This document shows, piece after piece, positions 1 to 8,825 of a DNA stretch of 64,000 bases (its first letter is position 1; every line of letters starts with the position of its first letter). The position numbers and the translations under genes were made by a program. This stretch comes from Hyphomicrobiales bacterium (GTDB taxonomy: Bacteria; Pseudomonadota; Alphaproteobacteria; Rhizobiales; Beijerinckiaceae): contig SEEM01000009.1 in the NCBI GenBank assembly GCA_004144595.1, positions 29,877 through 93,876 on the forward strand, read 5' to 3'. Under the pieces are notes generated by a model. It saw nothing but the letters and a program-made list of their open reading frames with translations, was not told the origin of the DNA and ran no database searches.

Positions 1-1
1 C

Positions 2-1423
2 GGCTCGTGGGTCCGCGCCGCAGATGGCGAAAGCCTCGACTGGCGAGGCCTGGCGGATCGGCTGGTGCCCTATGCCAAAGCGCTCGGCTTCACGCATGTG
101 GAACTCCTTCCCGTCGCCGAACATCCCTTCGCAGGCTCCTGGGGCTACCAGCCGCTGGGACAGTTCGCACCGACGCGACGCTTCGGCGAACCCGAGGATT
201 TCGCGATCTTCGTCGATGCCTGCCACGCCGAAGGGATCGGCGTGATCGTCGACTGGGTCCCCGCGCATTTCCCCTCGGACGCGCACGGCCTCGCGCGCTT
301 CGACGGTACCGCGCTTTACGAGCACGAGGATCCGCGCGAGGGTTTCCACAAGGACTGGAACACGCTGATCTATAATTTCGGCCGTCGCGAGGTCGCAAAT
401 TTCCTGATCGCGAGTGCCGTGTACTGGCTCGAACATTTCCATGTCGATGGTCTGCGCGTCGATGCGGTCGCTTCCATGCTATACCGCGACTATAGCCGCC
501 AGCCCGGGGAGTGGATCCCGAACAGATACGGTGGCCGGGAGAACCTCGAGGCGGTCGATTTCCTGCGCCATCTCAACGCGGTGATTGCGGAGCGCCAACC
601 GGGAGTGATCGTGATCGCCGAAGAATCGACCGCCTGGCCGGGTGTGACGCGCCCGATCTCCGAAGGCGGTCTCGGCTTCGCGTTCAAGTGGAACATGGGC
701 TGGATGCACGATACGCTCCACTACCTCGAGCGCGACCCGATCCATCGGCGTCATCACCATCACGAGATGACCTTCGGTCTCGTCTATGCCTTTTCCGAGC
801 GTTTCATGCTGCCCCTCTCCCATGACGAGGTCGTCCACGGGAAGGGCTCGCTGCTGGGCAAGATGCCCGGCGACGACTGGCAGAAATTCGCCGGGCTGCG
901 CGCCTATCTCGCCTTCATGTGGACGCATCCCGGCAAGAAGCTTCTGTTCATGGGCGGTGAAATCGCGCAGCGCCGGGAATGGAACCACGACGGCGAAATC
1001 GATTGGGACCTTCTGAACGATCCGCGCCACCGCGGCGTTCAGAACCTGATCCGCGACCTCAACCGAATCTATCGGGAGCGTCAGGCACTGCACGCGACGG
1101 ACGCGGAGCCGGCTGGCTTCCGATGGGTGATCGGGGATGATTCTGAGAACAGCGTCTACGCATTCATTCGCAGCGCGCCAGACAGCCCGTCGGTCCTTGT
1201 CGCGGTCAACATGACGCCCTCGCCCCGCCGGCATTATCGCATCGGGGTACCACATGGCGGACATTGGCGGGAGCTGCTCAACAGCGACGCCGGCGAATAC
1301 GGCGGTTCCGGCCTCGGCAACGGCGGCGGCGTTCACGCGCAGGACGTCCCATCAGGCGGCGAGGCGACGTCGGTGGAACTCATCCTGCCGCCGCTGTCCG
1401 TGCTGATCCTGATTCACGACTAG
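2..1423 (+). CDS. glgB: 1,4-alpha-glucan branching enzyme, C-terminal part (5' truncated by window edge)
   Basis: Transfers alpha-1,4-linked glucan segments to alpha-1,6 branch points during glycogen synthesis in the cytoplasm. The reading frame is open to the left edge, so only about 473 residues of a usual 630-750 are seen; the N-terminal CBM48 part is outside. The GH13 barrel is clear: [15 protein letters not shown], then DGLRVDAV with the nucleophile Asp codon at 461-463, IAEESTAWP with the acid/base Glu codon at 620-622, and [14 protein letters not shown] for the third catalytic Asp. The C-terminal all-beta domain ends with [14 protein letters not shown]. It converges on treZ, with 94 bp between the stops. 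Family assignment is firm; the operon partners upstream cannot be seen. Confidence 0.96.
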   Translation, partial: GSWVRAADGESLDWRGLADRLVPYAKALGFTHVELLPVAEHPFAGSWGYQPLGQFAPTRRFGEPEDFAIFVDACHAEGIGVIVDWVPAHFPSDAHGLARFDGTALYEHEDPREGFHKDWNTLIYNFGRREVANFLIASAVYWLEHFHVDGLRVDAVASMLYRDYSRQPGEWIPNRYGGRENLEAVDFLRHLNAVIAERQPGVIVIAEESTAWPGVTRPISEGGLGFAFKWNMGWMHDTLHYLERDPIHRRHHHHEMTFGLVYAFSERFMLPLSHDEVVHGKGSLLGKMPGDDWQKFAGLRAYLAFMWTHPGKKLLFMGGEIAQRREWNHDGEIDWDLLNDPRHRGVQNLIRDLNRIYRERQALHATDAEPAGFRWVIGDDSENSVYAFIRSAPDSPSVLVAVNMTPSPRRHYRIGVPHGGHWRELLNSDAGEYGGSGLGNGGGVHAQDVPSGGEATSVELILPPLSVLILIHD

Positions 1424-1517
1424 AGCGGTTCGCGCAAAGTGGACGGCTCGCGGAAGAACCCTATGAATCAACTGGCCTCAAGCAATTCTGCTACTTGCGG
1501 AGATGCGCCGGGGCCGG

Positions 1518-3317
1518 TCATGACAGCCCCGCCAGCATGACCCCGGTCCAGGGCGCCAGCCCGATGGCGCCCTGATGATGTTTCTTTTCCTCCGGCCAGA
1601 TCGGATGCTCGCCCTGCGCGCCGTCGTGTTCGAAGGTCTCGCTCCCGAAATTGGCGATGAAGCGCAGACTGCCGCCGGCGAAACGCCAATTCACCTCCAG
1701 CACATCCGGTGCCGGCCTCGACCATCGCGCGCCTTCGAAAGCACTTTTCGTCACCGGCACAACCTTTTCGCTGCGGATGCGCAGAAGTTGCTGGGTTTCC
1801 GCCAGCAGGTCGCTGTGGGGCGGGCTGGTGGCCTCGCTCCAATCGAGCGATGAAGTCGAAAAGGTCCCGAATGCCGTCGGGTCAGGAATGCGCTCCTGCG
1901 CCGCCTCGTCCTTGAAATGGCCGAAGCTTCCGAATTCGCGCCTGCGCCCCTCTCGGACGGCCTTGGAAAGCTCCGCATCCGGAAAATCCACGAAGTACTG
2001 AAAGGGAGCGCTCGCGCCCCACTCCTCGCCCATGAAGAGGAGCGGGATCTGTGGGCTGAGCAGCAGACCGGCACGGGCCAACGCCAGCCTGTTCGGCTCT
2101 GCGAGATGCCCCAATCGCTCTCCGAAAGCCCGGTTTCCGATCTGGTCGTGGTTCTGGAGAAACGCGACAAAGGCCGATGGCGGAAGATGGGCGGACGGCT
2201 CGCCGCGAGGCTTGCCTTCATGGGCCGAGAGTTCGCCCTGATAGGCGAAGCCTTCCGCGAGGCAACGCCCCAAATGGGCAATCGGATCGGCATAATCGGC
2301 GTAGTAGCCGTCGCCTTCTTCTGTCAGCAGGCGATGCCATGCGTGATGGAGGTCGTCCGCCCACTGCGCCGTATGCAGGCTTGGCGCGCCGCTGTTCCGT
2401 TCGAGCCAGCGAGCCGCATTCTCGGCGTTCTCCAGGACAAGATGGATCTGGCGCCCGCCTGAGGCGGATCTGATCCTCTCCGCCAGCTCGGCGATGAAAT
2501 GCCGGCTGCTGTCGTCCGCGATGGCATGCACCGCATCGAAGCGTAAGCCGTCGAAATGGAATTCCTCCAGCCAGTAGAGCGCGTTGTGGATGAAGAAGTC
2601 GCGCACGGTCTCTGCGCCGACCCCGTCATAGTTGATCCCTGCTCCCCAAAGCGTCTGGTGCCTGTCCGTGAAAAACGTGCCGGAATAGGCTGGCAGGTAA
2701 TTTCCCGACGGCCCGAAATGATTGTAGACGACGTCGAGGATCATCATCAGGCCCAAACCATGAGCCCGGTCCACCAGCGCCTTGAGATCGTCCGGCGTTC
2801 CGTAGGCGTGATCCGGTGCGTAATGCAGCACCCCGTCGTAACCCCAATTGCGCTGGCCTGGAAAATCGGCGAGCGGCATCAACTCGATCGCGGTGAAGCC
2901 CACGTCGCGCAGACGTTCGAGTTTGTCAGCGAACGCGGCGAAGGTTCCTTCGGGCGTCGCGGTACCGATGTGAGCCTCGTAGATCACCGCCTCCTCCCAG
3001 GCGCGTCCCTTCCACTCCCCGTCCGACCAGCTGTAGATATTCGGATCGACGACCAGGCTTGGTCCCTCGACGTCTTCGGGTTGGAAACGGGAGGCCGGGT
3101 CAGGAACCAGGAGATCGTCTCGCACCCGAAATCGATACAGCTGGCCTGCCCCTGCATCCCTTAGGACGTAGCGATGCCATCCTCCTTCGGCTTCCATGTC
3201 GAACTCGCCCTGCGGAGTCCAAAGGCGAACCTGGGAGACCGAAGGCGCCCAGAAACGAAACTCGACCCCGTCTGCAAGAATGCGGCTGCCAAACGGCATT
3301 TCGTGAGAGCATTGCAT
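1518..3317 (-). CDS. treZ: Malto-oligosyltrehalose trehalohydrolase
   Basis: Releases trehalose from maltooligosyltrehalose, the second step of the TreY/TreZ route from glycogen or maltodextrin. The 599-residue product has the family length. Residues 7-95 form the N-terminal E-set/CBM48 domain (MPFGSRIL...FRFWAPSVSQV), followed by the GH13 barrel with IYEAHIGTATPEG, DGLRFDAVHAI (nucleophile D261), VLENAENA (E296) and QNHDQIGNRAFGERL (D391). The start at 3317 is preceded by an AGGAAC ribosome-binding sequence; M7 is a possible alternative. TreY and TreS are not in the window, so maltooligosyl trehalose synthase must be elsewhere. Its position opposite glgB fits stress-linked interconversion of glycogen and trehalose. 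Confidence 0.95.
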   Translation of the reverse strand: MQCSHEMPFGSRILADGVEFRFWAPSVSQVRLWTPQGEFDMEAEGGWHRYVLRDAGAGQLYRFRVRDDLLVPDPASRFQPEDVEGPSLVVDPNIYSWSDGEWKGRAWEEAVIYEAHIGTATPEGTFAAFADKLERLRDVGFTAIELMPLADFPGQRNWGYDGVLHYAPDHAYGTPDDLKALVDRAHGLGLMMILDVVYNHFGPSGNYLPAYSGTFFTDRHQTLWGAGINYDGVGAETVRDFFIHNALYWLEEFHFDGLRFDAVHAIADDSSRHFIAELAERIRSASGGRQIHLVLENAENAARWLERNSGAPSLHTAQWADDLHHAWHRLLTEEGDGYYADYADPIAHLGRCLAEGFAYQGELSAHEGKPRGEPSAHLPPSAFVAFLQNHDQIGNRAFGERLGHLAEPNRLALARAGLLLSPQIPLLFMGEEWGASAPFQYFVDFPDAELSKAVREGRRREFGSFGHFKDEAAQERIPDPTAFGTFSTSSLDWSEATSPPHSDLLAETQQLLRIRSEKVVPVTKSAFEGARWSRPAPDVLEVNWRFAGGSLRFIANFGSETFEHDGAQGEHPIWPEEKKHHQGAIGLAPWTGVMLAGLS

Positions 3318-3358
3318 GTGATGTTCCTGATCGTAGACAACAGCAAAACGATCTCGGG

Positions 3359-3376
3359 GGCGGAAGTGTTTCCGCC
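3359..3376. other. Short perfect hairpin upstream of treZ
   Basis: GGCGGAA and TTCCGCC form a perfect 7-bp inverted repeat around a GTGT loop, in the 163-bp gap between the divergent treZ and the small gene at 3481. It could be an operator or a structured leader; nothing else in the gap argues for either. Confidence 0.3.
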
Positions 3377-3480
3377 GTTCGCAACAATGCCGCTGCCGGA
3401 CACTTCGGAACCCAGGTGGGGCGAGGCGGGTAGCCGATCGCTGGGGTCAGTCGCTACCGATCAACCGATGTGATTTCATC

Positions 3481-3726
3481 ATGAGCCGAAGAGCCACCGC
3501 TTTCGTCGTTGCCTGGGCAGACAACGTCGTACAGGCAACCGAACTCGCAACCACAGAAATGGGCGCATCGGACCTGGCACGGAGGTGCATTGTGGCTGCA
3601 CTTCACGACGGCATCGCGCCGGAAGAGATCGAGGTGGAATTCCCCAACCTCACCGACTTCTTCGCGAGCGCGCTACAGGCCGCAGCCGACAGGCAGGGAA
3701 AAGACCGCGCGTTCGACGATCCCTGA
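3481..3726 (+). CDS. Small DUF768-like protein
   Basis: An 81-residue acidic protein of unknown function. Its layout (an N-terminal MSRRATAFVVAWADN segment, a central helix LARRCIVAALHDGIAPEEIE, then NLTDFFASALQAAAD) resembles from memory the small DUF768 proteins common in rhizobia, which carry a similar DGIxPEEI motif. No signal peptide or membrane segment is visible. The start ATG lacks a good ribosome-binding site, so the exact start is unsure. It stands alone between treZ and the NTF2-like gene. The family match is by pattern only and would need a profile search. Confidence 0.6.
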   Translation: MSRRATAFVVAWADNVVQATELATTEMGASDLARRCIVAALHDGIAPEEIEVEFPNLTDFFASALQAAADRQGKDRAFDDP

Positions 3727-3904
3727 TCCATGTTCTTGGATGCACGAACCCCATTGCGACCACAAGGCGGCCTATCGATCGGCTGGTAAAGGCTGTCGCT
3801 GGCCGCCATGCGCCCGATCACGGCGTTAGTGCGTCGTTCGGGCGCCGCACACCGGGCCGACGGGGCTGGATCAGCCCGCGTTAACACGCGACCGCACGCC
3901 CGCC

Positions 3905-4306
3905 TCAGCCTGCGGTGGAGCGATCCTCGATCTGGGAGACGTGATTGAGCGCGATGACCCATCGGCCGTCGCGCTTGCGCATCAGGCGCGTGTTGACGCC
4001 GGTCTGATTGCCGGCGGCGCGGACCAGCCTGTAGTCGCTGATCAGTTGGGCGGCATCCGGCGCCAGCATCTCGACTCGGATATTCGTGAAGGCGAGTTCG
4101 CCCTGCGAGCCGGGCGCACCGCCGTAGTCCGCGATGTAATGGTCGAGCGTCGCCTGCCAATCCTTCTGGATGCGCCCGCGCGAAACGAAGATCACGTCGG
4201 GGTTGGCGAATCCTGCCATGTAGCCATGGAAGTCGCCGCGGTTCCAGGCCGCCTGCATGGTGGCGATCACCGTGCGGATGGCATCCGCATCCGTTACATC
4301 GGACAT
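3905..4306 (-). CDS. SnoaL/DUF4440-like NTF2-fold protein
   Basis: A 133-residue cytoplasmic protein with the NTF2-like cone-fold pattern: the helix DADAIRTVIATMQAAWNRGDFHGYMAGF, then FVSRGRIQKDW, a beta-rich middle, and LMRKRDGRWVIALNHVSQIE. This matches the SgcJ/EcaC-DUF4440 group, whose members are small-molecule binding or isomerase-like proteins of mostly unknown substrate. It lies 14 bp downstream of the GntR regulator on the same strand and is probably co-transcribed with it, so it may act on a compound related to the adjacent gamma-glutamyl/peptide locus. Reaction unknown. Confidence 0.8.
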   Translation of the reverse strand: MSDVTDADAIRTVIATMQAAWNRGDFHGYMAGFANPDVIFVSRGRIQKDWQATLDHYIADYGGAPGSQGELAFTNIRVEMLAPDAAQLISDYRLVRAAGNQTGVNTRLMRKRDGRWVIALNHVSQIEDRSTAG

Positions 4307-4320
4307 GACGAAGCTGCCTT

Positions 4321-5013
4321 TCAGGAGGTCGTTACGGAGATGGTTTCGTCTTCGTGCCGCTGCCGCCGGGTCAGCACTTCCTGGGCGGCCGAGACGAGGT
4401 GGCGACGTAGCGCGTTTTCCGCGGCCTTGGCGTCCTGATCCAGGATCGCATCGACGATCAGCTGGTGCTCGCGACAGGACTGCTTGATCCGACCCTTGTC
4501 CTTGAGCTGGAACTTGCGGAACGGCGCCAGCTTCAGCCGCAGGGTCTGGGCTGCAGCGATCAGGTCGCTGTTGTGGCTGCCCTGGAAAAGGTGATTGTGG
4601 AACCGGGTGTTGAGGTCGTTGTAACCGTCATTGTCGCCCTCTTCGGCGAGCACGTTCATCTGGCGGTGCAGGCTTTCGAGCTCGCCGCGTTCGCCCATCG
4701 TCATCCGATGCGAGGCCAGCCGGCCGCATGTCGCTTCTAGCTCGGCCATCGCCTCGAACATCTCGTCGATGCGCTCGGCGGAAATCTGGGTGACGACGAC
4801 GCCCTTGAAGGGCTCGCGTTCGGCCCACCCCCGCCCGCACAGGATATGCAATGCTTCGCGGACGGGTGTGCGCGAGACGCCGAACTGCAAGGCGATCGAT
4901 GCCTCGTCGAGCCTTGCGCCGGCTGGAAACGCGCCGTTGATGACAGCCTCTTCCAACTGTTCAGCGATGAAATCGCTGCGACTTTTTCGCGTGGCGGCGG
5001 ATATCTCCGACAT
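4321..5013 (-). CDS. GntR family transcriptional regulator, FCD (FadR) subfamily
   Basis: A 230-residue DNA-binding regulator. Residues 15-80 form the winged helix: LEEAVINGAFPAGARLDEASIALQFGVSRTPVREALHIL is the typical GntR helix-turn-helix. Residues 90-220 are the all-helical FCD ligand domain, with NTRFHNHLFQGSHN and REHQLIVDAILDQD supplying the metal-binding Asp/His pattern of this group. It is divergent from the gamma-glutamyltransferase-like gene over a 223-bp AT-rich gap holding a TTGTGGACAA palindrome, so it likely controls that operon and itself. FCD regulators usually sense small organic acids or amino acids; the ligand here is not known. Confidence 0.93.
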   Translation of the reverse strand: MSEISAATRKSRSDFIAEQLEEAVINGAFPAGARLDEASIALQFGVSRTPVREALHILCGRGWAEREPFKGVVVTQISAERIDEMFEAMAELEATCGRLASHRMTMGERGELESLHRQMNVLAEEGDNDGYNDLNTRFHNHLFQGSHNSDLIAAAQTLRLKLAPFRKFQLKDKGRIKQSCREHQLIVDAILDQDAKAAENALRRHLVSAAQEVLTRRQRHEDETISVTTS

Positions 5014-5094
5014 CGATCGCTCCCCTGCTCACACGTCGACCCTTCCGGAACCCACCGTCCCGATTGCATGCGAAGACTACACAATCCTATTGCA

Positions 5095-5104
5095 TTGTGG
5101 ACAA
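5095..5104. promoter_or_regulatory. Candidate GntR operator in the divergent promoter region
   Basis: TTGTGGACAA fits the TNGT-N2-ACNA pattern known for FCD-type GntR operators. It sits in the only AT-rich stretch (about 5080-5117) of the gap between the regulator and the gamma-glutamyltransferase-like gene, where the divergent promoters are expected. No convincing paired -35/-10 boxes could be fixed. Confidence 0.4.
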
Positions 5105-5236
5105 ATAATATACAAAAAGGCTGGGCCGCATCTGCCATGCGGCATGCCTTCCCGAGGCCTGCCTACTCTCGCGCGACATCCAGCCTTTCGGCACCCTTCT
5201 CAGGCGGCTGCAAACGGCTGGAATTGAGGAACTGCC

Positions 5237-7069
5237 ATGACCTTCACGACGCGACCGGAACTGCGGGGCACATTCGGGGCAGTGTCCTCGACGCACTGGC
5301 TGGCTTCGACCGTCGGCATGTCCATCCTGGAGAAGGGGCACACGGCCTTCGACGCCGCGGTCGCCACAGGCTTCGTCCTGCAGATCGTCGAGCCGCATCT
5401 CAACGGCCCGGCCGGCGAGGTGCCGATCATCGTCACCCCGGCCGGCGCCGACAAGCCGATCGTGATCTCCGGCCAGGGACCTTCCCCCTCGAAGGCGACC
5501 GTCGCCTATTTCAAGGGCCTCGGCCTCGACATCATCCCCGGAACCGGCCTGCTGGCCGCCTGCATTCCCGGAGCCTTCGGCGCCTGGCTGACCTTGCTGC
5601 GCGACTACGGCACCGCCGAGCTCGAGGACGTGCTGGCACCGGCGATCTATTATGCCCGCACGGGTCACCCGCTGGTGCCGCGCATCGCCCGCACGATCGG
5701 CGAAATGCGGGAGCTCTTCGAAACTCACTGGCCCAGTTCGGCAGAGCTCTACCTGCCGGGCGGTGTCGCGCCCCAGTCCGGCAAGCTGTTCCGCAACCCG
5801 CAGATCGCGGCGCTCTACCAGCAGATCGTCGACCACGCGAAATCCGGCAAGAACCGGGAGGCGCGCATCGATGCGGCTCTCGATTTCTGGTATCGCGGGC
5901 CGGTCGCCGAGCGGATCGAGGAATTCTGCGCGACGGAGGAGGTCTGGGACGTCTCGGGCCGCCATCACAAGGGCCTGATCACCGCGCAGGACATGGCCGA
6001 TTATCAGCCGCTGATCGAGAAGCCGGTCTCCGTGACCTATGGCGACTACGAGGTCTTCAAATGCGGGCCGTGGTCGCAGGGGCCCGTCCTGCTGCAGATG
6101 CTGCAGATCCTCAAGGGCACCGATATCGCCGATCTCGATCCGATGAGCGCCGATTTCGTGCATCTCGTCGTCGAGACCGCCAAGCTCGCGATGGCCGACC
6201 GCGATTCCTGGTATGGCGACAGCTCCGACGTGCCGATCAAGGCGCTGCTATCCTCCGGCTATGCCGATATCCGGCGCACGCTGATCACGGGGACTGCGTC
6301 CATGGAAGTCCTTCCCGGCACGCCCGACGGCCGCAATCCCAACCTGCCGCCGCTGCGCAAGGTCGGCACGATCGCGCAGCCCGGCCTCGGTGGCGGCGAG
6401 CCGACCGTCGCGCGCGAAGCCAAGCTGCCGAATGACCGGCAGGGCGAGCCGGCACTGACGCGTGAAGGCGCACAGCGCGGCGACACCGTGCAGGTGAGCG
6501 CCGTCGACCGCTGGGGCAACATGGTCTCCGCGACTCCGTCAGGCGGCTGGTTCCAGTCGAGTCCGGTCATTCCGGGCCTCGGCTTCAGCCTGACGACCCG
6601 CGCGCAGATGTTCTGGCTCGAAGAGGGGCTGAACTCCACCCTGGCGCCGTCGAAGCGGCCGCGCACGACGCTGACGCCGTCGACCGTCTATCGCGACGGC
6701 CAGCCCTACATGGCTTTCGGCACGCCGGGCGGCGACCAGCAAGATCAGTGGCAGCTCGTCATGCTGCTGCGCCATCTCCACAAAGGCATGAACCTCCAGG
6801 AAGCGATCGACGCCCCGTCTTTCCACACGGACCACCTCGCCTCATCATTCTGGCCGCGCGAGATCAGCTATGGCGCCGTCACGCTCGAGTCCCGCTTCCC
6901 GGAGGCGGTTCGCGAGGACCTTGCGTCGCGAGGCCACAAGATCACGGTCGGCGATGCCTGGTCGGAAGGGCGCCTCTCGGCGGTCGCGCGCGAAATGGAC
7001 GGCGACGTCCAGTTGATCAAGGCTGGCGCCAATCCGCGCGGCGTCCAGGGTTATGCGGTCGCCCGCTGA
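5237..7069 (+). CDS. Gamma-glutamyltransferase family protein
   Basis: Ntn-hydrolase of the gamma-glutamyltransferase/gamma-glutamyl hydrolase family, 610 residues. The N-terminal half carries the family signature (VSSTHWLASTVGMSILEKGHTAFDAAVATGFVLQIVEP). The autocleavage and catalytic threonine is most likely T417 in RGDTVQVSAVDRWGNMV, followed by SSPVIPGLGFSLTTRAQMF and a TPGGDQQDQW oxyanion segment. No clear signal peptide is seen, unlike classical periplasmic GGT, so it may act in the cytoplasm. The start has a GAGGAAC site. It heads an operon with a peptide-type binding protein and two permeases, which suggests that it hydrolyses an imported gamma-glutamyl or related amide compound. Substrate unknown. 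Confidence 0.93.
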   Translation: MTFTTRPELRGTFGAVSSTHWLASTVGMSILEKGHTAFDAAVATGFVLQIVEPHLNGPAGEVPIIVTPAGADKPIVISGQGPSPSKATVAYFKGLGLDIIPGTGLLAACIPGAFGAWLTLLRDYGTAELEDVLAPAIYYARTGHPLVPRIARTIGEMRELFETHWPSSAELYLPGGVAPQSGKLFRNPQIAALYQQIVDHAKSGKNREARIDAALDFWYRGPVAERIEEFCATEEVWDVSGRHHKGLITAQDMADYQPLIEKPVSVTYGDYEVFKCGPWSQGPVLLQMLQILKGTDIADLDPMSADFVHLVVETAKLAMADRDSWYGDSSDVPIKALLSSGYADIRRTLITGTASMEVLPGTPDGRNPNLPPLRKVGTIAQPGLGGGEPTVAREAKLPNDRQGEPALTREGAQRGDTVQVSAVDRWGNMVSATPSGGWFQSSPVIPGLGFSLTTRAQMFWLEEGLNSTLAPSKRPRTTLTPSTVYRDGQPYMAFGTPGGDQQDQWQLVMLLRHLHKGMNLQEAIDAPSFHTDHLASSFWPREISYGAVTLESRFPEAVREDLASRGHKITVGDAWSEGRLSAVAREMDGDVQLIKAGANPRGVQGYAVAR

Positions 7070-7109
7070 TCGCGCGGGCGAAAACCAGGACATAAAGAGG
7101 GGACTATCG

Positions 7110-8630
7110 ATGAAACCAGCTTTTCTCGCTCTTGCCGCCGCGTTGGCGCTCGGCAACCTTGCCGTGACGGCGGCTCCCGCTACCGCTCAATCCGTCCTCA
7201 GGATCGGCCTGCAGGACGATCCGGATACGCTGGACCCGGTCTCCAACTGGAGCTTCGTCGGCCGTCACGTCCTGCAATCGCTCTGCGACAAGATCGTCGA
7301 TATCGACGACACAGGCAAAATCATTCCGATGCTGGCGGAAAGCTGGGAATGGAGCCCGGACAGCACCGTGCTGACACTGAAGCTGCGCAAGGGCGCCGTC
7401 TTCCACGACGGGACGCCCGTCGACGCCGCGGCGATCAAGTACAATCTGGAGCGCGCTCTGACCTCCGGCATCTCGCGCCGCAAGGCCGAGATCAGTGCGA
7501 TCAAAACCGTCGATGCGGTCGATGCGACGACCGTCAAGATCAATCTCAAGGAGCCGTCGGTTCCGCTGCTCGCCGCGCTCAGCGATCGCGCCGGCATGAT
7601 CATCAGCCCGGCTGCCGGTGCCAAGCTCGGCGACAAGTTCACCGATGCGCCGGTCTGCTCCGGCCCCTACAAGTTCATGGAGCGCGTCGTTCAGGACCGC
7701 ATCGTGCTCGAGAAATTCCCGCAGTATTACGATGCGGCGAAATATCATTTCGATCGCCTGATCTATCGCGGCATGCCGGATTCCAACGTCCGTCTGCTCA
7801 ACCTGCGCTCCCGCCAGCTCGACCTGATCGAGCGCCTCTCGGCGACCGATGTCGAAGCGGTCAAGAAGGACAAGGCTCTGGCCGTCGACCCCGTGATCGG
7901 GCTCGGCTATTACGGCGTCACCTTCAGCATCGGCGGCGACGGCGCCAATCTCGACGCCGGCAAGAAGGCCGCGATCCGCGAAGCCTTCAGCCTCGCGATC
8001 GATCGCCAGGCGATCAGCAACGTCGTCTTCGACGGCCAGGCCTCGACCGGCAACCAGCCGTTCCCGCCGTCCAGCCCCTTCTACGACAAGAAATTCCCGG
8101 TTCCGGCCCGCGACCTGGAAGCTGCCAAGAAGAAGATGGCCGAGGCCGGCGTGAAGTCGGTCGACCTCGAACTGCTCGTTCCCACCGATGCCGAGCGCCA
8201 GCAGGTCGCCCAGCTCATCCAGGCGATGGTGCAGGAGATCGGCATCAAGGTCTCGATCAAGCCGACCGAGCTGATGACGCTTCTCGACATCGCCCGGCAG
8301 GGCAAGTTCCAGGCCCATCTCGTCGGCTGGAGCGGCCGCGTCGATCCCGACCTCAACGTCACGCCGATGCTCTCCTGCGGCGCCGCGACGAACGACGCCA
8401 AGTACTGTAACGAGCAGCTCGACTCGACCCTCGCGAAAGCCCGCTCGCTCGGGGATGTCGAGGCGCGCAAGGCCGAGTATGCCAAGGCGATCGCGATCCT
8501 GCAGAAGGATCTGCCGATCGTCTATCTCTACCACTCGCAGTGGATCTTCGCGCACAGCTCGGCGCTCACTGGGTTCAAGCCGGCGCCGGACGGCATCATC
8601 CGCCTGACCAATCTCAGCCGCAAGAACTGA
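7110..8630 (+). CDS. ABC transporter substrate-binding protein, family 5 (peptide/nickel type)
   Basis: Periplasmic solute receptor of 506 residues. A Sec signal peptide (MKPAFLALAAALALGNLAVTAAPATAQ, written here as residues 1-27 with cleavage after ATAQ or ATA) precedes SVLRIGLQDDPDTLDP and the SBP_bac_5 fold (LAESWEWSPDSTVLTLKLRKG; FHDGTPVDAAAIKYNLERAL). The start at 7110 is chosen over an upstream in-frame ATG because it begins the signal peptide and follows an AGAGGGG site. It lies between the gamma-glutamyltransferase-like gene and two permeases. Binds a di/oligopeptide-like ligand, possibly gamma-glutamyl compounds such as glutathione; this is inferred from context only. Confidence 0.94.
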   Translation: MKPAFLALAAALALGNLAVTAAPATAQSVLRIGLQDDPDTLDPVSNWSFVGRHVLQSLCDKIVDIDDTGKIIPMLAESWEWSPDSTVLTLKLRKGAVFHDGTPVDAAAIKYNLERALTSGISRRKAEISAIKTVDAVDATTVKINLKEPSVPLLAALSDRAGMIISPAAGAKLGDKFTDAPVCSGPYKFMERVVQDRIVLEKFPQYYDAAKYHFDRLIYRGMPDSNVRLLNLRSRQLDLIERLSATDVEAVKKDKALAVDPVIGLGYYGVTFSIGGDGANLDAGKKAAIREAFSLAIDRQAISNVVFDGQASTGNQPFPPSSPFYDKKFPVPARDLEAAKKKMAEAGVKSVDLELLVPTDAERQQVAQLIQAMVQEIGIKVSIKPTELMTLLDIARQGKFQAHLVGWSGRVDPDLNVTPMLSCGAATNDAKYCNEQLDSTLAKARSLGDVEARKAEYAKAIAILQKDLPIVYLYHSQWIFAHSSALTGFKPAPDGIIRLTNLSRKN

Positions 8631-8676
8631 GCCGGCACCGGGGCCGCGATGAGCACCTCATCCTCGATCCGTTCAG

Positions 8677-8702
8677 GCTCCGGGCGCATCCGCGCCCGGA
8701 GC
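8677..8702 (+). other. Strong intercistronic hairpin between binding protein and permease genes
   Basis: GCTCCGGGCGC and GCGCCCGGAGC are perfect 11-base arms around a four-base ATCC loop, 46 bp after the binding-protein stop. No U tract follows. Such hairpins after binding-protein genes usually stabilise the upstream mRNA or attenuate transcription, giving more receptor than permease. Confidence 0.6.
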
Positions 8703-8825
8703 TGCCACCGGCCGGCCCGCCTGACGCCCCAGCCACGAAACATCGATCCCATGCTCGACAAGCTGCGCCCCGCTCCCGAAGCCATGGCCGCTCCCCTCGG
8801 CCTGACCCTGACGGGAGGGTGAACC

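Noticed and set aside
7061..7079. GCCCGC/GCGGGC hairpin at the end of the gamma-glutamyltransferase-like gene
   Set aside because: Only six base pairs with a seven-base loop, partly inside the coding region, with no T run; too weak to call a terminator.
8649..8822. 57-codon frame between the binding protein and permease genes
   Set aside because: It contains the hairpin arms, is Arg/Pro/Ser-rich, has no good ribosome-binding site and resembles no known family.
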